DNA from: Bacillus chungangensis
Lineage (GTDB): Bacteria; Bacillota; Bacilli; Bacillales; Bacillaceae_C
NCBI RefSeq assembly: GCF_030812995.1
Contig: NZ_JAUSTT010000018.1
Span: forward strand, 45,327 to 109,326
DNA: 64,000 bases
Reading direction: 5' to 3'
The notes below the pieces were generated by a model that was given only the letters and a program-made list of their open reading frames with translations, was not told the DNA's origin and did not search any database. Of the stretch, positions 17,090-26,885 are shown piece by piece. A program made the position numbers and the translations under genes. How positions within the stretch are numbered: position 1 is the first letter of the stretch; each line of letters begins with the position of its first letter.

Positions 17090-17536
17090 TCACTCGCCAG
17101 CCTTTCCCGCAGGTGTTTGAAAGAGCAAGTGCTTTGTCGTATAGTGTTCCTCATTTAAAATGATCTGTTTTGCCTGTTTTTCTTTCATATTAAAAATCAG
17201 TGGTGCACGTAAATTTGCAGTCGTTTCTGAAAATGGTTTTTGTACTGTTAAGATGATATGGACGTTGACATCCTCTTCACCTGCAATTTTTAACTGTTCA
17301 AGCGTTTGGTCATCCAGTTTAAAATGGTAATCAGGAAAAAACGAAAACGGATTTGTAATTACAAAGCCAAGCAACGGATTGGCAATCGATTGCAGGACAA
17401 AAAACAGATCATTATTTGGAAGCGGCAGCATCACAAATGCTGTTTCGTCTGGAAACCCCGGCAGGCCATAGTAAAACTTCCAAATATCAGATTCCTTGAT
17501 TACGATTTCCCCATGGTACTTCGTTTCAATCTTCAT
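17090..17536 (-). CDS. fliW: Flagellar assembly factor FliW
   Basis: FliW binds either flagellin or CsrA. When flagellin is exported, FliW is freed to hold CsrA, relieving repression of hag. The 148-residue product starts [13 protein letters not shown] and contains the family pattern [23 protein letters not shown] precedes the ATG at 17536. It is co-transcribed with csrA in the flgM-flgN-flgK-flgL-yviE-fliW-csrA order. A strong hairpin at 17648-17692 lies between it and yviE. Confidence 0.96.
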   Translation of the reverse strand: MKIETKYHGEIVIKESDIWKFYYGLPGFPDETAFVMLPLPNNDLFFVLQSIANPLLGFVITNPFSFFPDYHFKLDDQTLEQLKIAGEEDVNVHIILTVQKPFSETTANLRAPLIFNMKEKQAKQIILNEEHYTTKHLLFQTPAGKAGE

Positions 17537-17647
17537 TCTTATCAAACTCCGTTCTGCCCCTGCACTAGAGGGGATATATATAATATGTTCTATATTTTAC
17601 ACCAATAAGGTTAAAACCAACAGAGTCTGCTGCAATGAAACGATAAA

Positions 17648-17692
17648 GGAGGTGACCCAAAGCACGCTTATTACGCCCTTTGTGTCACCTCC
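17648..17692 (-). promoter_or_regulatory. Strong hairpin in the yviE-fliW gap
   Basis: GGAGGTGACCCAAAG (17648-17662) pairs with 17678-17692 at 14 of 15 positions. It is not followed by a convincing T-run, and the minus-strand arm contains GGAGGTGAC. It may attenuate or process the transcript between yviE and fliW-csrA. Confidence 0.65.
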
Positions 17693-17702
17693 CTCTCCCA
17701 GC

Positions 17703-18290
17703 TTAAATGTGTTGTTCGTAGCGATAGCCTTTGTACTTTAAATACGCAAAGTCAATTTTCAAGGATGCGTCTTGTTTCATAGAAATCTCTACTGGACTAG
17801 GTTTATATTCTGTGATTGCTTTACGAGCTTTTGAGTTGATGATTGGCTTGTTTACCTTCCATTGAATATCCACTTTAGATGGTTGATAGTCGATTTTGAC
17901 ACTAAAATGGGAAGGAACAAAGCCAAGCTTGTAGTCATATACTTTTTCAGTATTCCGTCTTGCGATTTCGGGAATTGGATTGCCGCCATTCTCAATGCGC
18001 ATTAACGCATCGCCTTCTTGAGCGCGACGGGCAATTCCTGTTAGATGATCCTGGTAGCCAAGATCAGCAAATTCTTCAATTCTTCTAAAGATATGCTTTA
18101 AATCCATCTCTTCCCACGCTTGCGTTTGATCAATTGATAGCTTGGATGGTGTACGATCAATCGTCATTTCTGCCTGCGGCTGTTGAATATCAATATCAGC
18201 ACGTGGCTGCTCAATCGATTGTTGGCCCCGTGGAGACTCGATGCCAATGCGAGCAAACGTCGATTCTAAACGGATTTGAGGTAATAGCAT
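17703..18290 (-). CDS. yviE: YviE family flagellar-operon protein (DUF6470)
   Basis: A 195-residue soluble protein that follows flgL as yviE does in B. subtilis. The start MLLPQIRLESTFARIGI at 18290 follows AGGAGG with 8-base spacing. The N-terminal part holds near-repeats of the form QQPQAEMTIDRTPSKLSIDQT, and the C-terminal part is beta-rich. The family's role is not known; co-location with FliW and CsrA suggests a motility-related job. Confidence 0.88.
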   Translation of the reverse strand: MLLPQIRLESTFARIGIESPRGQQSIEQPRADIDIQQPQAEMTIDRTPSKLSIDQTQAWEEMDLKHIFRRIEEFADLGYQDHLTGIARRAQEGDALMRIENGGNPIPEIARRNTEKVYDYKLGFVPSHFSVKIDYQPSKVDIQWKVNKPIINSKARKAITEYKPSPVEISMKQDASLKIDFAYLKYKGYRYEQHI

Positions 18291-18366
18291 CCTTAACACC
18301 TCCTCTTTCAAACTTTCTTCCTTGTCACGATATATGTTAGAAAAAAGCTATCTAACTAGATAGCTT

Positions 18367-19260
18367 TTAACGTAAGAAATCAAGCAACGATGGCTGCATT
18401 ACCCGTGCCCCTACTCCTAATGCTGCACGCAAGAGACTCTCTTCCATAATTAAATCCGTGATTGCTTTCTCGGCATCTACACCTTCATTATCAGCCATCA
18501 TTCTCTCTGCAATGACTGCTTGATGTTCAATCCGTTCTTGCATTAATTCGATCCTGTTCGTTTGTGCCCCTAAGGAAGCGCGTGTCGACAGGACAGAATC
18601 CGTATGGTCTTCTATTTTCTGAATAAAAGATGTTAATTCCTCTCCAGTTGTTCCTTCATTCAGCATACTGACAATTTTATCTAAATCACTAAAAAGCTTG
18701 CCGTCTTGGTCGCCAAAAATATCGGATGTATCTACGCTGACGTCTATATACACACCTTTTGCTAATTCAATTGTTACTGGTTTATACGGATTGGTTGGAT
18801 ATACAGGAGGTTCTACGCTAAGATCTACTGGTTTTTCTAACGTATCGGTTCCATTGAAAATATATTTATTGCCAACTTTTGTATTTGCTATTTCGACAAT
18901 ATGATTGCGAATTTCCTCAATTTCTTTTCCGATATACCCGCGCTGCTCATCGGAAAGAGGATCATTTGCCGCTTGTGTAACAAGTTCACGAATATTATGC
19001 AAGGCCTTGCCTAATTGATCCAATGCCTCATCTGCATTTTCTAACCAATTGGTTGCTTCAGCGTAATTCCGTTTAAATTGTTCTACTTCTCCTAAATTAG
19101 TGCGATAATAAATCCCTTTCATGGCAACGACCGGATCTTGCGATGGCCTCGTAATTTTTTTCCCAGTGTAAGCCTGTTCTTGATAGATTGCAAGTCTTTC
19201 ATAGCTATTGGACAAGTTTCGCAACATATTTCCTGTTAGCATTGATTGTGTGACACGCAT
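18367..19260 (-). CDS. flgL: Flagellar hook-associated protein FlgL (HAP3)
   Basis: FlgL joins the hook-filament junction to the flagellin filament. The 297-residue product has flagellin-like termini (MRVTQSMLTGNMLRNLSNSY... and ...ALGVGARVMQPSLLDFLR). Two adjacent ATGs follow AGGTGG; the second (19260) has better spacing. It starts 11 bases after the flgK stop, so translation is probably coupled. Confidence 0.96.
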   Translation of the reverse strand: MRVTQSMLTGNMLRNLSNSYERLAIYQEQAYTGKKITRPSQDPVVAMKGIYYRTNLGEVEQFKRNYAEATNWLENADEALDQLGKALHNIRELVTQAANDPLSDEQRGYIGKEIEEIRNHIVEIANTKVGNKYIFNGTDTLEKPVDLSVEPPVYPTNPYKPVTIELAKGVYIDVSVDTSDIFGDQDGKLFSDLDKIVSMLNEGTTGEELTSFIQKIEDHTDSVLSTRASLGAQTNRIELMQERIEHQAVIAERMMADNEGVDAEKAITDLIMEESLLRAALGVGARVMQPSLLDFLR

Positions 19261-19271
19261 CATTCATCCAC

Positions 19272-20918
19272 CTATCTTCCGACAATTCCCATGCCGTTAA
19301 TAATTTTATCAAGCATTTCATCGACAACTGTAATACTTCTCGCCGCTGCGTTATATGCACTTTGAAAACGAATCATATCAATAAATTCTTCATCTATGTT
19401 AACGGAACTAACAGATAAACGATCATAATCGACTGATAGCCGCAGCGTTGCACTGTTGCTTGCGAGCATCTTCGCCTTCTCCGCATCTACACCTAGTCCA
19501 CCAATTAATCCTTCATAAAACGTCATCACGGTTCCGTCTGTAATTGCCAAATCACTCATACTTAATTTCGATTCATCAGGATCATCGAATCCTTCCAATT
19601 CAAATTCAATACTACCACCTTCAATCAAGATATCCTTAATATTAGCAAGGTTAATCGCATTAGTCCCGTTTCCAGCTTTCACCTTATCTAGATCACTAGG
19701 GTCGTAATTTGGATCATTTGGATCAGCTTTTTTTACATCAGTAGAGGCAGCAATTTCACTCGGTTTAAGGTCAGCATTCACTTTTATCTTGCCGGCTGCA
19801 CCTTTATAATCATCGCCTAGATACTCAAAAAAATCTTTACCCTCTTTCCCATCCAAACCATAGCCTCTACTATGCACTTCATTAAACATCTTTACGAACG
19901 AATAGGCCATTTTGTCAAGGTCATCAATCATTTCAGGGTATAATCCTGTTACTTTTGTGTCTGTGCCATCCTTATATTCATAACCATAGCTTTCGATCAG
20001 TGATTGGATTTTACCTGATGGCATTTTAACGCCGTCTTCTTTCGTACCTTCCATGATTGATCTATCGCCAACTTTAACATCGGTAACAGGACCCAAATTG
20101 CCACCTTTTTTTACTACTGTAATCGCTTCATAGCTATCTTTTCCAACCACCTGAATATTTTTACCATCCGCACCTTTGATGAAGATCTTATAATTTCCCT
20201 CGGCAATATCTAGTGAATTACCGCCGTTGCTTTCTTTTCGTACCTCAATATCAAAATATCCGGATAGTTGATCAACTAATAGATCGCGTTTATCATACAA
20301 ATCATTCGGCAAATAGCCATGTGGTTCTACTTCCGCAATTTGCCTATTAAGATCGGCAATCTGTGCTAAAATAGAATTAACATTTTTCATCGAAACATCA
20401 ATTTCATTACTGAGATCACCTTGAATTTTTTCCAAGGAGTTGCGTAAATATTTAAAAGTTTCCCCAACCCCTTCACCACGCCGAAGGACTACTTTACGGG
20501 TTCCTTCATTCTCTGGATGAACACTTAAATCTTCTAGCGAATTCCAAAACAAATTTAATACTTTTGCGAGACCGCTATCCGATGGTTCATTCAAAACATC
20601 TTCCATTTTACTTAACGCGTCTGATTTTGAAGCATAATAGCCAAACTTCGTATTTTCCCCACGATATTGAAAATCGTAGAAAGAATCGCGTATTCGCTGG
20701 ATAGAGCCAGCTTTTACGCCTGTTCCCATTTGTCCAGGAATATCCGGCCTATTCAAAGATGCCGTTGGAAATGGCTCTGTTTGGATAAAATTAACCCTTT
20801 GGCGAGAATAGCCCGGAGTATTTTGATTGGCAATATTATGTGAAACAGTATGTAATGCACCTTGCTGAGTAAACAGGGCGCGTTTTCCAATTTCTAAGCC
20901 TTGAAAAGTGGAACGCAT
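19272..20918 (-). CDS. flgK: Flagellar hook-associated protein FlgK (HAP1)
   Basis: FlgK forms the first junction layer between hook and filament. The 548-residue product starts MRSTFQGLEIGKRALF with the diagnostic VSHNIANQNTPGYSRQRV segment and ends with the helical FQSAYNAAARSITVVDEML pattern. It is somewhat longer than B. subtilis FlgK (about 507), with extra residues in the middle. AGGAGG precedes the start. It belongs to the flgM-flgN-flgK-flgL operon. Confidence 0.97.
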   Translation of the reverse strand: MRSTFQGLEIGKRALFTQQGALHTVSHNIANQNTPGYSRQRVNFIQTEPFPTASLNRPDIPGQMGTGVKAGSIQRIRDSFYDFQYRGENTKFGYYASKSDALSKMEDVLNEPSDSGLAKVLNLFWNSLEDLSVHPENEGTRKVVLRRGEGVGETFKYLRNSLEKIQGDLSNEIDVSMKNVNSILAQIADLNRQIAEVEPHGYLPNDLYDKRDLLVDQLSGYFDIEVRKESNGGNSLDIAEGNYKIFIKGADGKNIQVVGKDSYEAITVVKKGGNLGPVTDVKVGDRSIMEGTKEDGVKMPSGKIQSLIESYGYEYKDGTDTKVTGLYPEMIDDLDKMAYSFVKMFNEVHSRGYGLDGKEGKDFFEYLGDDYKGAAGKIKVNADLKPSEIAASTDVKKADPNDPNYDPSDLDKVKAGNGTNAINLANIKDILIEGGSIEFELEGFDDPDESKLSMSDLAITDGTVMTFYEGLIGGLGVDAEKAKMLASNSATLRLSVDYDRLSVSSVNIDEEFIDMIRFQSAYNAAARSITVVDEMLDKIINGMGIVGR

Positions 20919-21052
20919 GTCATTGCCTCCTACAGATTAAAATGATGTCGTACTTATTCTAATGATGGAATTGCTTATAAGAACATCTCCATCTTATTGC
21001 TCGTAGTATAATTAAAGCCTAAACAAGTTCTCTTCGATTACCTTTATCAAAT

Positions 21053-21532
21053 CTATGCTTTTGAATCGAATAATCCTCTCAAAGACGATTTTCGCTGTTG
21101 TTGATCTGGTCTGCCATACGTGGCTTTTTGTTCTTGGGGTCTGAGCAGATCCAAACTGAAGTTTACGAGCTGTAAAGACTGAAAAACGAGAGATTGATTT
21201 AATTCATTTTTCTTTTGAAGCTGAGTCACCGTATCGACAATGCTTTCCTTTAATTCAGATAGAGATGCTGCCATTTCTGGCGGGGCAGCGTCGATACAAT
21301 CAGAAATCGTGATATTCTCTTCTCTACCTAAAAAGTCTTTAGCAGCTTGCTGCCGTTCCTTTTCAAGGATATCAATCGCCTTGATGTGCTGTTGTTCGTC
21401 GGCTACAATTTGCTGAAGAGCCTCCATCTCATTATTTACTAACAAATCTGTTTTTTTTAGTGCAAGCTGATAGAGACTCTCATGTAAACTTCGTAATTTT
21501 TTTAAGGCTGTGATGAGTGCTTCAGCAGACAT
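21053..21532 (-). CDS. flgN: FlgN-type export chaperone
   Basis: FlgN keeps the junction proteins FlgK and FlgL soluble and delivers them to the export machinery. The 159-residue, almost entirely helical product sits between flgM and flgK, exactly as yvyG (flgN) in B. subtilis. AGGAGG precedes the start. Sequence conservation is low in this family, so position and helical make-up carry the call. Confidence 0.9.
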   Translation of the reverse strand: MSAEALITALKKLRSLHESLYQLALKKTDLLVNNEMEALQQIVADEQQHIKAIDILEKERQQAAKDFLGREENITISDCIDAAPPEMAASLSELKESIVDTVTQLQKKNELNQSLVFQSLQLVNFSLDLLRPQEQKATYGRPDQQQRKSSLRGLFDSKA

Positions 21533-21560
21533 ACGCTAGCCTCCTTATTTATTGTCAAAT

Positions 21561-21827
21561 TCATTTAGAGGAATAATATTTTTTTATCGCTTTTGCCACA
21601 GTTTGAGGGTCGACTTGATATTGTCCGTTTTTAACTTGAATTTTTAATTCCTCGACTCTGGCCTGACGATCCTTCACGAGCGGTGATACTTGCTGCATCT
21701 CTTTAGCTGTTAAGGATATTTCCACTTTATCGGCTTTTTTTCCGTTTTCTTTCTCGAATTGTTCGTACTTATTTAATTGATTTTTATAAGGATTCAGTCC
21801 AGACAGACCTAATTGATTGATTTTCAT
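21561..21827 (-). CDS. flgM: Anti-sigma-D factor FlgM
   Basis: FlgM holds sigma-D inactive until the hook is finished. The 88-residue product starts MKINQLGLSGLNPYKNQ and ends with the helical, sigma-binding part (VEISLTAKEMQQVSPLVKDR...VDPQTVAKAIKKYYSSK). AGGGGAG lies before the ATG. It is the first gene of a seven-gene unit reaching to csrA, and a sigma-D-like box lies upstream. Confidence 0.94.
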   Translation of the reverse strand: MKINQLGLSGLNPYKNQLNKYEQFEKENGKKADKVEISLTAKEMQQVSPLVKDRQARVEELKIQVKNGQYQVDPQTVAKAIKKYYSSK

Positions 21828-21883
21828 TTTGCTCCCCTCACTTTCCTCTTAATTGTTTTTTTACGATATACAATCCTATAAGA

Positions 21884-21911
21884 GATACGGCAACATTTCA
21901 TTGTTATTTTA
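21884..21911 (-). promoter_or_regulatory. Putative sigma-D promoter of flgM
   Basis: Minus strand TAAA (21908-21911), 16-base spacer, GCCGTATC (21884-21891). The GCCG core fits; the second half of the -10 departs from GCCGATAT. Confidence 0.45.
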
Positions 21912-22197
21912 AAGGTTCTTAATTCATAATAGATATTTCCCGCCTATAACCGAAAAAACAAGCTCTGATGTTTTTAGTATGATGATTCTTTTTCGAGCAT
22001 CTTTTGCTTTCTAGTCCTTATATCGGCCGTTCACTATGATTGTTTAGAAAGTTTACAGGCGATTTTTCTTCTTTTTTTCAACTACGTGTAAAAAAGAGCG
22101 CAAGACCAGTACACCCCAAAAGTTTACGCTGCCGATCCAATAAAAATTACTTTATCCTGACGAGTCGAACCAATCGATAGTTGTTGATTAGGTGTGA

Positions 22198-22242
22198 GAA
22201 GTGAGAAAAACACTTTCATCCTACTTTTTCATTTCTCACTTC
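22198..22242. terminator. Hairpin between yvyF and flgM
   Basis: GAAGTGAGAAA pairs perfectly with TTTCTCACTTC around a 23-base loop. It lacks a clear T-run on the minus strand. It may separate the comF-yvyF transcript from flgM. Confidence 0.4.
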
Positions 22243-22421
22243 AAATATGTGGGAAAACGGAAGAGTAGCAGACAACGAAGATTCAAAAAAAATACCTATT
22301 ATTAACAATAATCATGTTATGCAAAAGTCAAGAAACGAGCGCCACTAGAATGAGGGTGGGGACTTAAGTTGGCAGTGAGCTAGTATTCGATTGTGAGGCT
22401 CATTGACTTTTTAAATTCGGG

Positions 22422-22850
22422 CTATTTCCCTTTAAAACGATCATCAACAGAATAGTAGGTTCTGCTTCTTTCACGTTCTTGTATTTCTTGTTGTCTATTC
22501 TTTTCTTCTTCAAAAATATCAAGGTCTTTTTTTATTTGAGAAATACAATTTTTGCATAGCTTCCCTTCTTGGATCAGATTGCCACATTTTTCGCATGGAT
22601 AGCCAAGGTTTGGAAACAGCGCTCGCTGCAAACGGCCTTTCCGTATCCACTTATAAAGCATCTTTTCCGATGCACCAGTTTCACGTATCACGACGTCCAT
22701 CGTTGCTGCACGGTTTTTGCGTTGACGCAGAAATTGATAAACGATTTCATACATTCTTTCTTCTTCTTTAAAACACTTTTCACAGTTTTCTCTGAATAGG
22801 TTTTTTACAAAAATATCTCCGCAATCTGGACAGTTTGACAACTCTGCCAT
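22422..22850 (-). CDS. yvyF: YvyF, zinc-ribbon flagellar-operon protein
   Basis: A 142-residue protein starting MAELSNCPDCGDIFVKN. It has two zinc-ribbon-like cysteine pairs at the N-terminus (CPDC...CEKC) and two near the C-terminus (CEKCG...CKNC) around a MerR-like helix-turn-helix segment (TMDVVIRETGASEKMLYKWIRKG). It fits the flagellar-operon family long known as TIGR03826. Two adjacent ATGs follow GGAGG; the second is chosen by comparison with B. subtilis. It lies between comFC and flgM as in B. subtilis. The molecular role is not established. Confidence 0.92.
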   Translation of the reverse strand: MAELSNCPDCGDIFVKNLFRENCEKCFKEEERMYEIVYQFLRQRKNRAATMDVVIRETGASEKMLYKWIRKGRLQRALFPNLGYPCEKCGNLIQEGKLCKNCISQIKKDLDIFEEEKNRQQEIQERERSRTYYSVDDRFKGK

Positions 22851-23060
22851 CATTCATCCTCCTTTTATTCGACATCTCGCTCTTCCTATTATATCGTCAA
22901 CTCATCTTAAATTGTATAAGTTTATCTTGTTTTTCCACATCACTTTTATAAAAATGATGTCAAAAGGAGGATGATTCAAGTCTTATTTACTTCTTAAACC
23001 AACTACATAAAAATACAAATTGCTCGCATTCTGCTTGTACGTTATTCTCAGACTTTTCAC

Positions 23061-23771
23061 CTATCCACGTGCCAAAGTGAAAGATGTTACCGTTTTTGCT
23101 CCCGCGTCTTTTAAGGCTTTTGCCGCTTGATGCAATGTCGCACCTGTTGTATAAATATCATCAATTAACAGAATGACCTTCCCATCTACTTTCGCCTGTT
23201 CAGAAACATGGAAAATTTGGACATCATGAATCCGCTCAAAGCGCTTTTTTTTCGATTGTTTTTCTGTATGAATTCTAGTGAGGACTTCCGTTGTTTGCAG
23301 TGATGCTTCATCAGCTAAGGCCTTTGCTTGGTTAAAGCCCCGTTCAGCAATGCGTTCGCTGCTTAATGGAATCGGAACAAGTAAATCATATGGTGTACGA
23401 TGCAGCACCTTTTGAATTGCAGGTGAAAATGCTTTTGCTAATATATAGTCTCCACGAAATTTAAAGCGAGCTAACACTTCCTTTAAAAATGCATTATATA
23501 CATAAAGGGAAACATTACGCTGCAGTACGCCTCGCCAATTCTTTTCTTTCTCCCAGCGCATGCAATCCAGACAAACATCTTGTTGAACATAAGATACAGG
23601 AAGATGATGCAAGATTCGGCAACATTTGATACATACTTCTCCTTGAATACATTCAAGCTGACTGAGACAATGTTGACAAAGATATATTTGCCTTGATTTG
23701 AATGTAAACAACGATGCCCAGCTTGTTTCTGGGATACACGGGTTTTCACAATATAAACAACGTTCATTCAT
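23061..23771 (-). CDS. comFC: Competence protein ComFC (phosphoribosyltransferase-like)
   Basis: ComFC works with ComFA in uptake of transforming DNA. It has an N-terminal zinc finger (CLYCENPC...CQHC...CIKCCR) and a C-terminal phosphoribosyltransferase fold with the PRPP loop VILLIDDIYTTGATL. The start at 23771 (MNERCLYC) is chosen because it aligns with family N-termini. A GTG at 23792 is possible, and neither has a strong ribosome binding site. It follows comFA by 78 bases with no comFB between. Confidence 0.94.
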   Translation of the reverse strand: MNERCLYCENPCIPETSWASLFTFKSRQIYLCQHCLSQLECIQGEVCIKCCRILHHLPVSYVQQDVCLDCMRWEKEKNWRGVLQRNVSLYVYNAFLKEVLARFKFRGDYILAKAFSPAIQKVLHRTPYDLLVPIPLSSERIAERGFNQAKALADEASLQTTEVLTRIHTEKQSKKKRFERIHDVQIFHVSEQAKVDGKVILLIDDIYTTGATLHQAAKALKDAGAKTVTSFTLARG

Positions 23772-23849
23772 CAATCTTACTGTATGGAGCACGTAATCGG
23801 TTTTTCACCAAAATTACATTTAGGCCCCACAAATCCCCCTTCCATCATA

Positions 23850-25280
23850 TTAATCATTCATTAACCAGCCTCTTCGCCTTGCTTGGCGATTCATTCCTTC
23901 AATTTGCGAGAGGGCAGCAAGCATTGCTTTCGTTCTGCCATGATGAAAAAAAGTGACAGTTCCAAAAGGATATTGAGCACTGCGGCCAACACGACCCGCA
24001 ATTTGTACAAGTGCAGCTTCTGTAAAAATAGCGTTTTCTGCCCCAATAACAGCTACATCAAGGTTAGGAAATGTCACACCTCTTTCAAGAATCGTTGTGG
24101 TTAAAAGAATCATGATCTCTTTTGTTCTCATTTTCTGGACTTTTTCTTTCCGTAATGGATCTTCGGCATATACGAGATGAATGTGGGGATCGATTGCTTG
24201 AAAATACGGCAGGGCTTGCTTTATTGAGGCAACGCTTGGAAAAAACAATAGCGCCTGCTTTTTGGTTTTAAGACGGTACAGCACCCAGTTCTTAACGTTT
24301 AGTGGAAGACGCTGTTTTTCTAAGCTTTTACGCCAATTTCCACACCATTGTAAAGTAGGTACAGGAAGGGGATGTTTGTGAAAACGGGCAGGAATCGTGA
24401 TGCATGATGCTGTTCCTTTTCGACATGCACGCTTCCATACGGACGTTGGCGTCGCTGTTAAATAGATTGTTACAGTCGTTTCCTTACTTGCTTTTTTTAC
24501 AGCAAAGGCAAGGGATTCATCAAAAGAAAAAGGAAAGGCATCCACTTCATCCACAATCATTACATCAAAAGCATTCGCAAATCGAAATAGTTGATGCGTC
24601 GTCGCAATCGTTAAAGGAGCAAACTTATCACGGTCAGTGCTGCCGCCATAAAGAGCTGCTATCACCGTGTTCGGGAAAGCTGCTTGGAGACGGGGAACAA
24701 GCTCAAGGACAACGTCTGTACGAGGAGTGGCAATACATATTCTCATACCAAGCTGTAATGCCGTATGAATGCCTGCAAATAGTAGCTCTGTTTTTCCAGA
24801 CCCACATACAGCCCAGACCAGCATTTTTTCCGCTTTTTTTCCTGCTTTCGCTATTCTATTGACGATGCTGTCTGATGCCTGTTGTTGGCCTGGTGAGAGC
24901 GTACCTTCCCATTGCAGCATCTTTTTGGAAAAAGTTGTATAGGTAGGAGGCGGCCCTGTCCATTGGAAGAGCTCGGAACAGCTTGCTACCCTTCTCATCA
25001 TGAGACAATGGCGGCAATAATAACAAGTTTTTTTACAGACTGCACAGGGGTAGCTTCCGATTCGATGTGGCTTCTGAGTTCCACAGCGTCTACATTGCCA
25101 GTTTGATTGTATCTTTTCTAAACCAGACTGTTTTTGCAAATAACCTTGTTGGAGATGTGTTTCGATTATTGTTGGAGAAAAGGGGAGTTCTTCGCGAAGC
25201 AGGGAGCGGCCTGCAAGAAACAATTGCAGCTCCTTAGAAGGTGAGAAGGGATTTTGAGGTTGTGATTTCTTTGATTGCAA
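23850..25280 (-). CDS. comFA: Competence DNA translocase ATPase ComFA
   Basis: ComFA is a DEAD-box-like ATPase at the membrane that pulls single-stranded DNA into the cell. The 476-residue product has a four-cysteine zinc motif (CRRCG...CAVCKKTCYYCRHC, residues about 63-92), Walker A AVCGSGKTEL near 160, Walker B MIVDEVDAF and motif VI QIAGRVGRS. No ATG is in frame; a TTG at 25280 lies 9 bases after GGAG and is taken as the start. Repeat copy 4 sits immediately upstream, between it and degV. Confidence 0.95.
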   Translation of the reverse strand: MQSKKSQPQNPFSPSKELQLFLAGRSLLREELPFSPTIIETHLQQGYLQKQSGLEKIQSNWQCRRCGTQKPHRIGSYPCAVCKKTCYYCRHCLMMRRVASCSELFQWTGPPPTYTTFSKKMLQWEGTLSPGQQQASDSIVNRIAKAGKKAEKMLVWAVCGSGKTELLFAGIHTALQLGMRICIATPRTDVVLELVPRLQAAFPNTVIAALYGGSTDRDKFAPLTIATTHQLFRFANAFDVMIVDEVDAFPFSFDESLAFAVKKASKETTVTIYLTATPTSVWKRACRKGTASCITIPARFHKHPLPVPTLQWCGNWRKSLEKQRLPLNVKNWVLYRLKTKKQALLFFPSVASIKQALPYFQAIDPHIHLVYAEDPLRKEKVQKMRTKEIMILLTTTILERGVTFPNLDVAVIGAENAIFTEAALVQIAGRVGRSAQYPFGTVTFFHHGRTKAMLAALSQIEGMNRQARRRGWLMND

Positions 25281-25329
25281 TCATGGTCACTCCTTTTTAC
25301 GATAAACATTTGTAGCAGAAAGATAGAAG

Positions 25330-25662
25330 ATAAAGTGAAACTTCCATCAGTGGGGGTTTTCTCTTATCCCCCACTGATAAGAAGTAGAACAAAGGCTAAG
25401 GTCGCAACGTCCTCGAAAAAGGAAACCGCTTTTTCTTCGTGCGATGTATCGCTGTCGAAGCTTTCCTTGTCCTGTTGCAACGCCTTTGTGACCGACATCC
25501 TCGACACTTTTTCTTCGTGCGATGTAGATTCAAGAAGCTTTCCTTATCCTGTCGGCCCGAACCAATCGGACATTTGACTTTCAGTTATCGCCCACCTTGA
25601 CTTCTTTTGATCCCTCTTACTCTTGAGGTGGGGGTCTTACTGCCAGTTAGATGTGGGATAAA
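25330..25662 (+). repeat. Dispersed bcr1-like repeat, copy 4 (longest form)
   Basis: A 333-bp copy bounded by ATAAA at 25330-25334 and 25658-25662. Its inner insert contains a tandem-duplicated module: CTTCGTGCGATGTA followed by GAAGCTTTCCTT occurs twice. The left hairpin (AGTGGGGG with CCCCCACT) is intact. It lies upstream of comFA. Confidence 0.9.
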
Positions 25663-25778
25663 ATGAGGGAAGTAAGAAGTGAAACTGCTTTCTCCCTCTT
25701 ACATCCCATTTCTATTGTAAAAATTTCTATAGCGCTACTCTTCGTCCCAATATAGGAAACTCATTATATAGTGAAATT

Positions 25779-26621
25779 TTATTTAAGCGTCCACGCAAGT
25801 CCCATCGCCCCTTCACCAAGATGGGTTCCGATGACAGGACCGAAATAGCTGATGGAAAAAGCCACTTGAGGAAATTTGCTTTCAAGCTCTTGCTTCCATT
25901 CCAGTGCTTCTTGTTCTCGATTAGCGTGAATGATAGAAGCTTGTAATGGCAATGCTTTTTGTACATCTTCTCCTAATAAATCTTCGATTCGCTTTAACGC
26001 TTTTTTATTTGTACGGATTTTCTCAAAAGGAACAATTTTCTTGTCTACAAAATGAAGCAGCGGCTTTACTTTCAACAAGCTCCCAATAAAAGCTTGAGCA
26101 TTAGTTAAACGCCCGCCTCGTTGTAAATGGGCAAGGTCATCGACCATAAAATAAGCACGTAAATGCTTATGCAGCTCGCGAACCCTTGCTAAGATTTCTT
26201 TTACATCTTTTCCTTCTTGAGCCATTTTTGCTGCTTCTAGAGTAAAAAAACCTTGTGCCATACAGCTTGTCTCTGAATCATAAGGATAAATCTCTACCCC
26301 TTCAACCATTGCAGCCGCTGAAACTGCGCCTTGATATGTCCCGCTTATCCCGCTGGAAAGGTGAAAGCTGATAATCGCATCATACTTTTTTCCAAGAGTT
26401 TCAAATAATTTTACGAACTCTCCGATAGGAGGTTGAGTAGTCGTAGGCAATTGATCTTCATGTTTAATCGCTTCATAAAATGCTGCTGTAGAAAGGTCGA
26501 TTTCCTCTCTATATGATTTTCCTCCCATTACGACACTCAAAGGTATCATATAAATATCTAGCTGCTTCCGCAATTCTTCAGGAATATAGGAAGTACTATC
26601 TGTCACAATCGCTGTCTTCAT
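25779..26621 (-). CDS. degV: DegV family fatty acid-binding protein
   Basis: DegV proteins bind a fatty acid and, as FakB subunits, present it to a FakA kinase for phosphorylation. The 280-residue product starts MKTAIVTDSTSYIPEE and shows the family motifs TDST, SSGISGTYQ and HLGEGAMGLAW. AAGGAG precedes the ATG. It lies between comFA and degU/degS as in B. subtilis. Whether this copy acts as FakB here is inferred from the family. Confidence 0.93.
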   Translation of the reverse strand: MKTAIVTDSTSYIPEELRKQLDIYMIPLSVVMGGKSYREEIDLSTAAFYEAIKHEDQLPTTTQPPIGEFVKLFETLGKKYDAIISFHLSSGISGTYQGAVSAAAMVEGVEIYPYDSETSCMAQGFFTLEAAKMAQEGKDVKEILARVRELHKHLRAYFMVDDLAHLQRGGRLTNAQAFIGSLLKVKPLLHFVDKKIVPFEKIRTNKKALKRIEDLLGEDVQKALPLQASIIHANREQEALEWKQELESKFPQVAFSISYFGPVIGTHLGEGAMGLAWTLK

Positions 26622-26885
26622 GGATGAATCTCCTTATATTTATTAACATTTCTATGACTTTAAGTTTTCTAGCGTATCCTAACAGAATCGAAAAAAGAGA
26701 TAATAAATAGTAGCTAGTTCGGTTTTTCATGCTTTTTGAACAGAGCGAAAATGTTGGATCGCATTCTTTTATTTTAGCGGAAATGACTGTTTTTTTCAAA
26801 GCAGCGGAAGTTTGGTTTAGGATAGCAGGAATGTCTCTTACCTAGTGAATGAGAGGGGTGACTTCTTTATTTTCCATTAGCTAAA

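Noticed and set aside
22310..22400. GAGGGTGGGGACTTAAG...GGCAGTGAGC as another repeat remnant
   Set aside because: Similarity to the right half of the dispersed repeat is too short and gapped to separate from chance.
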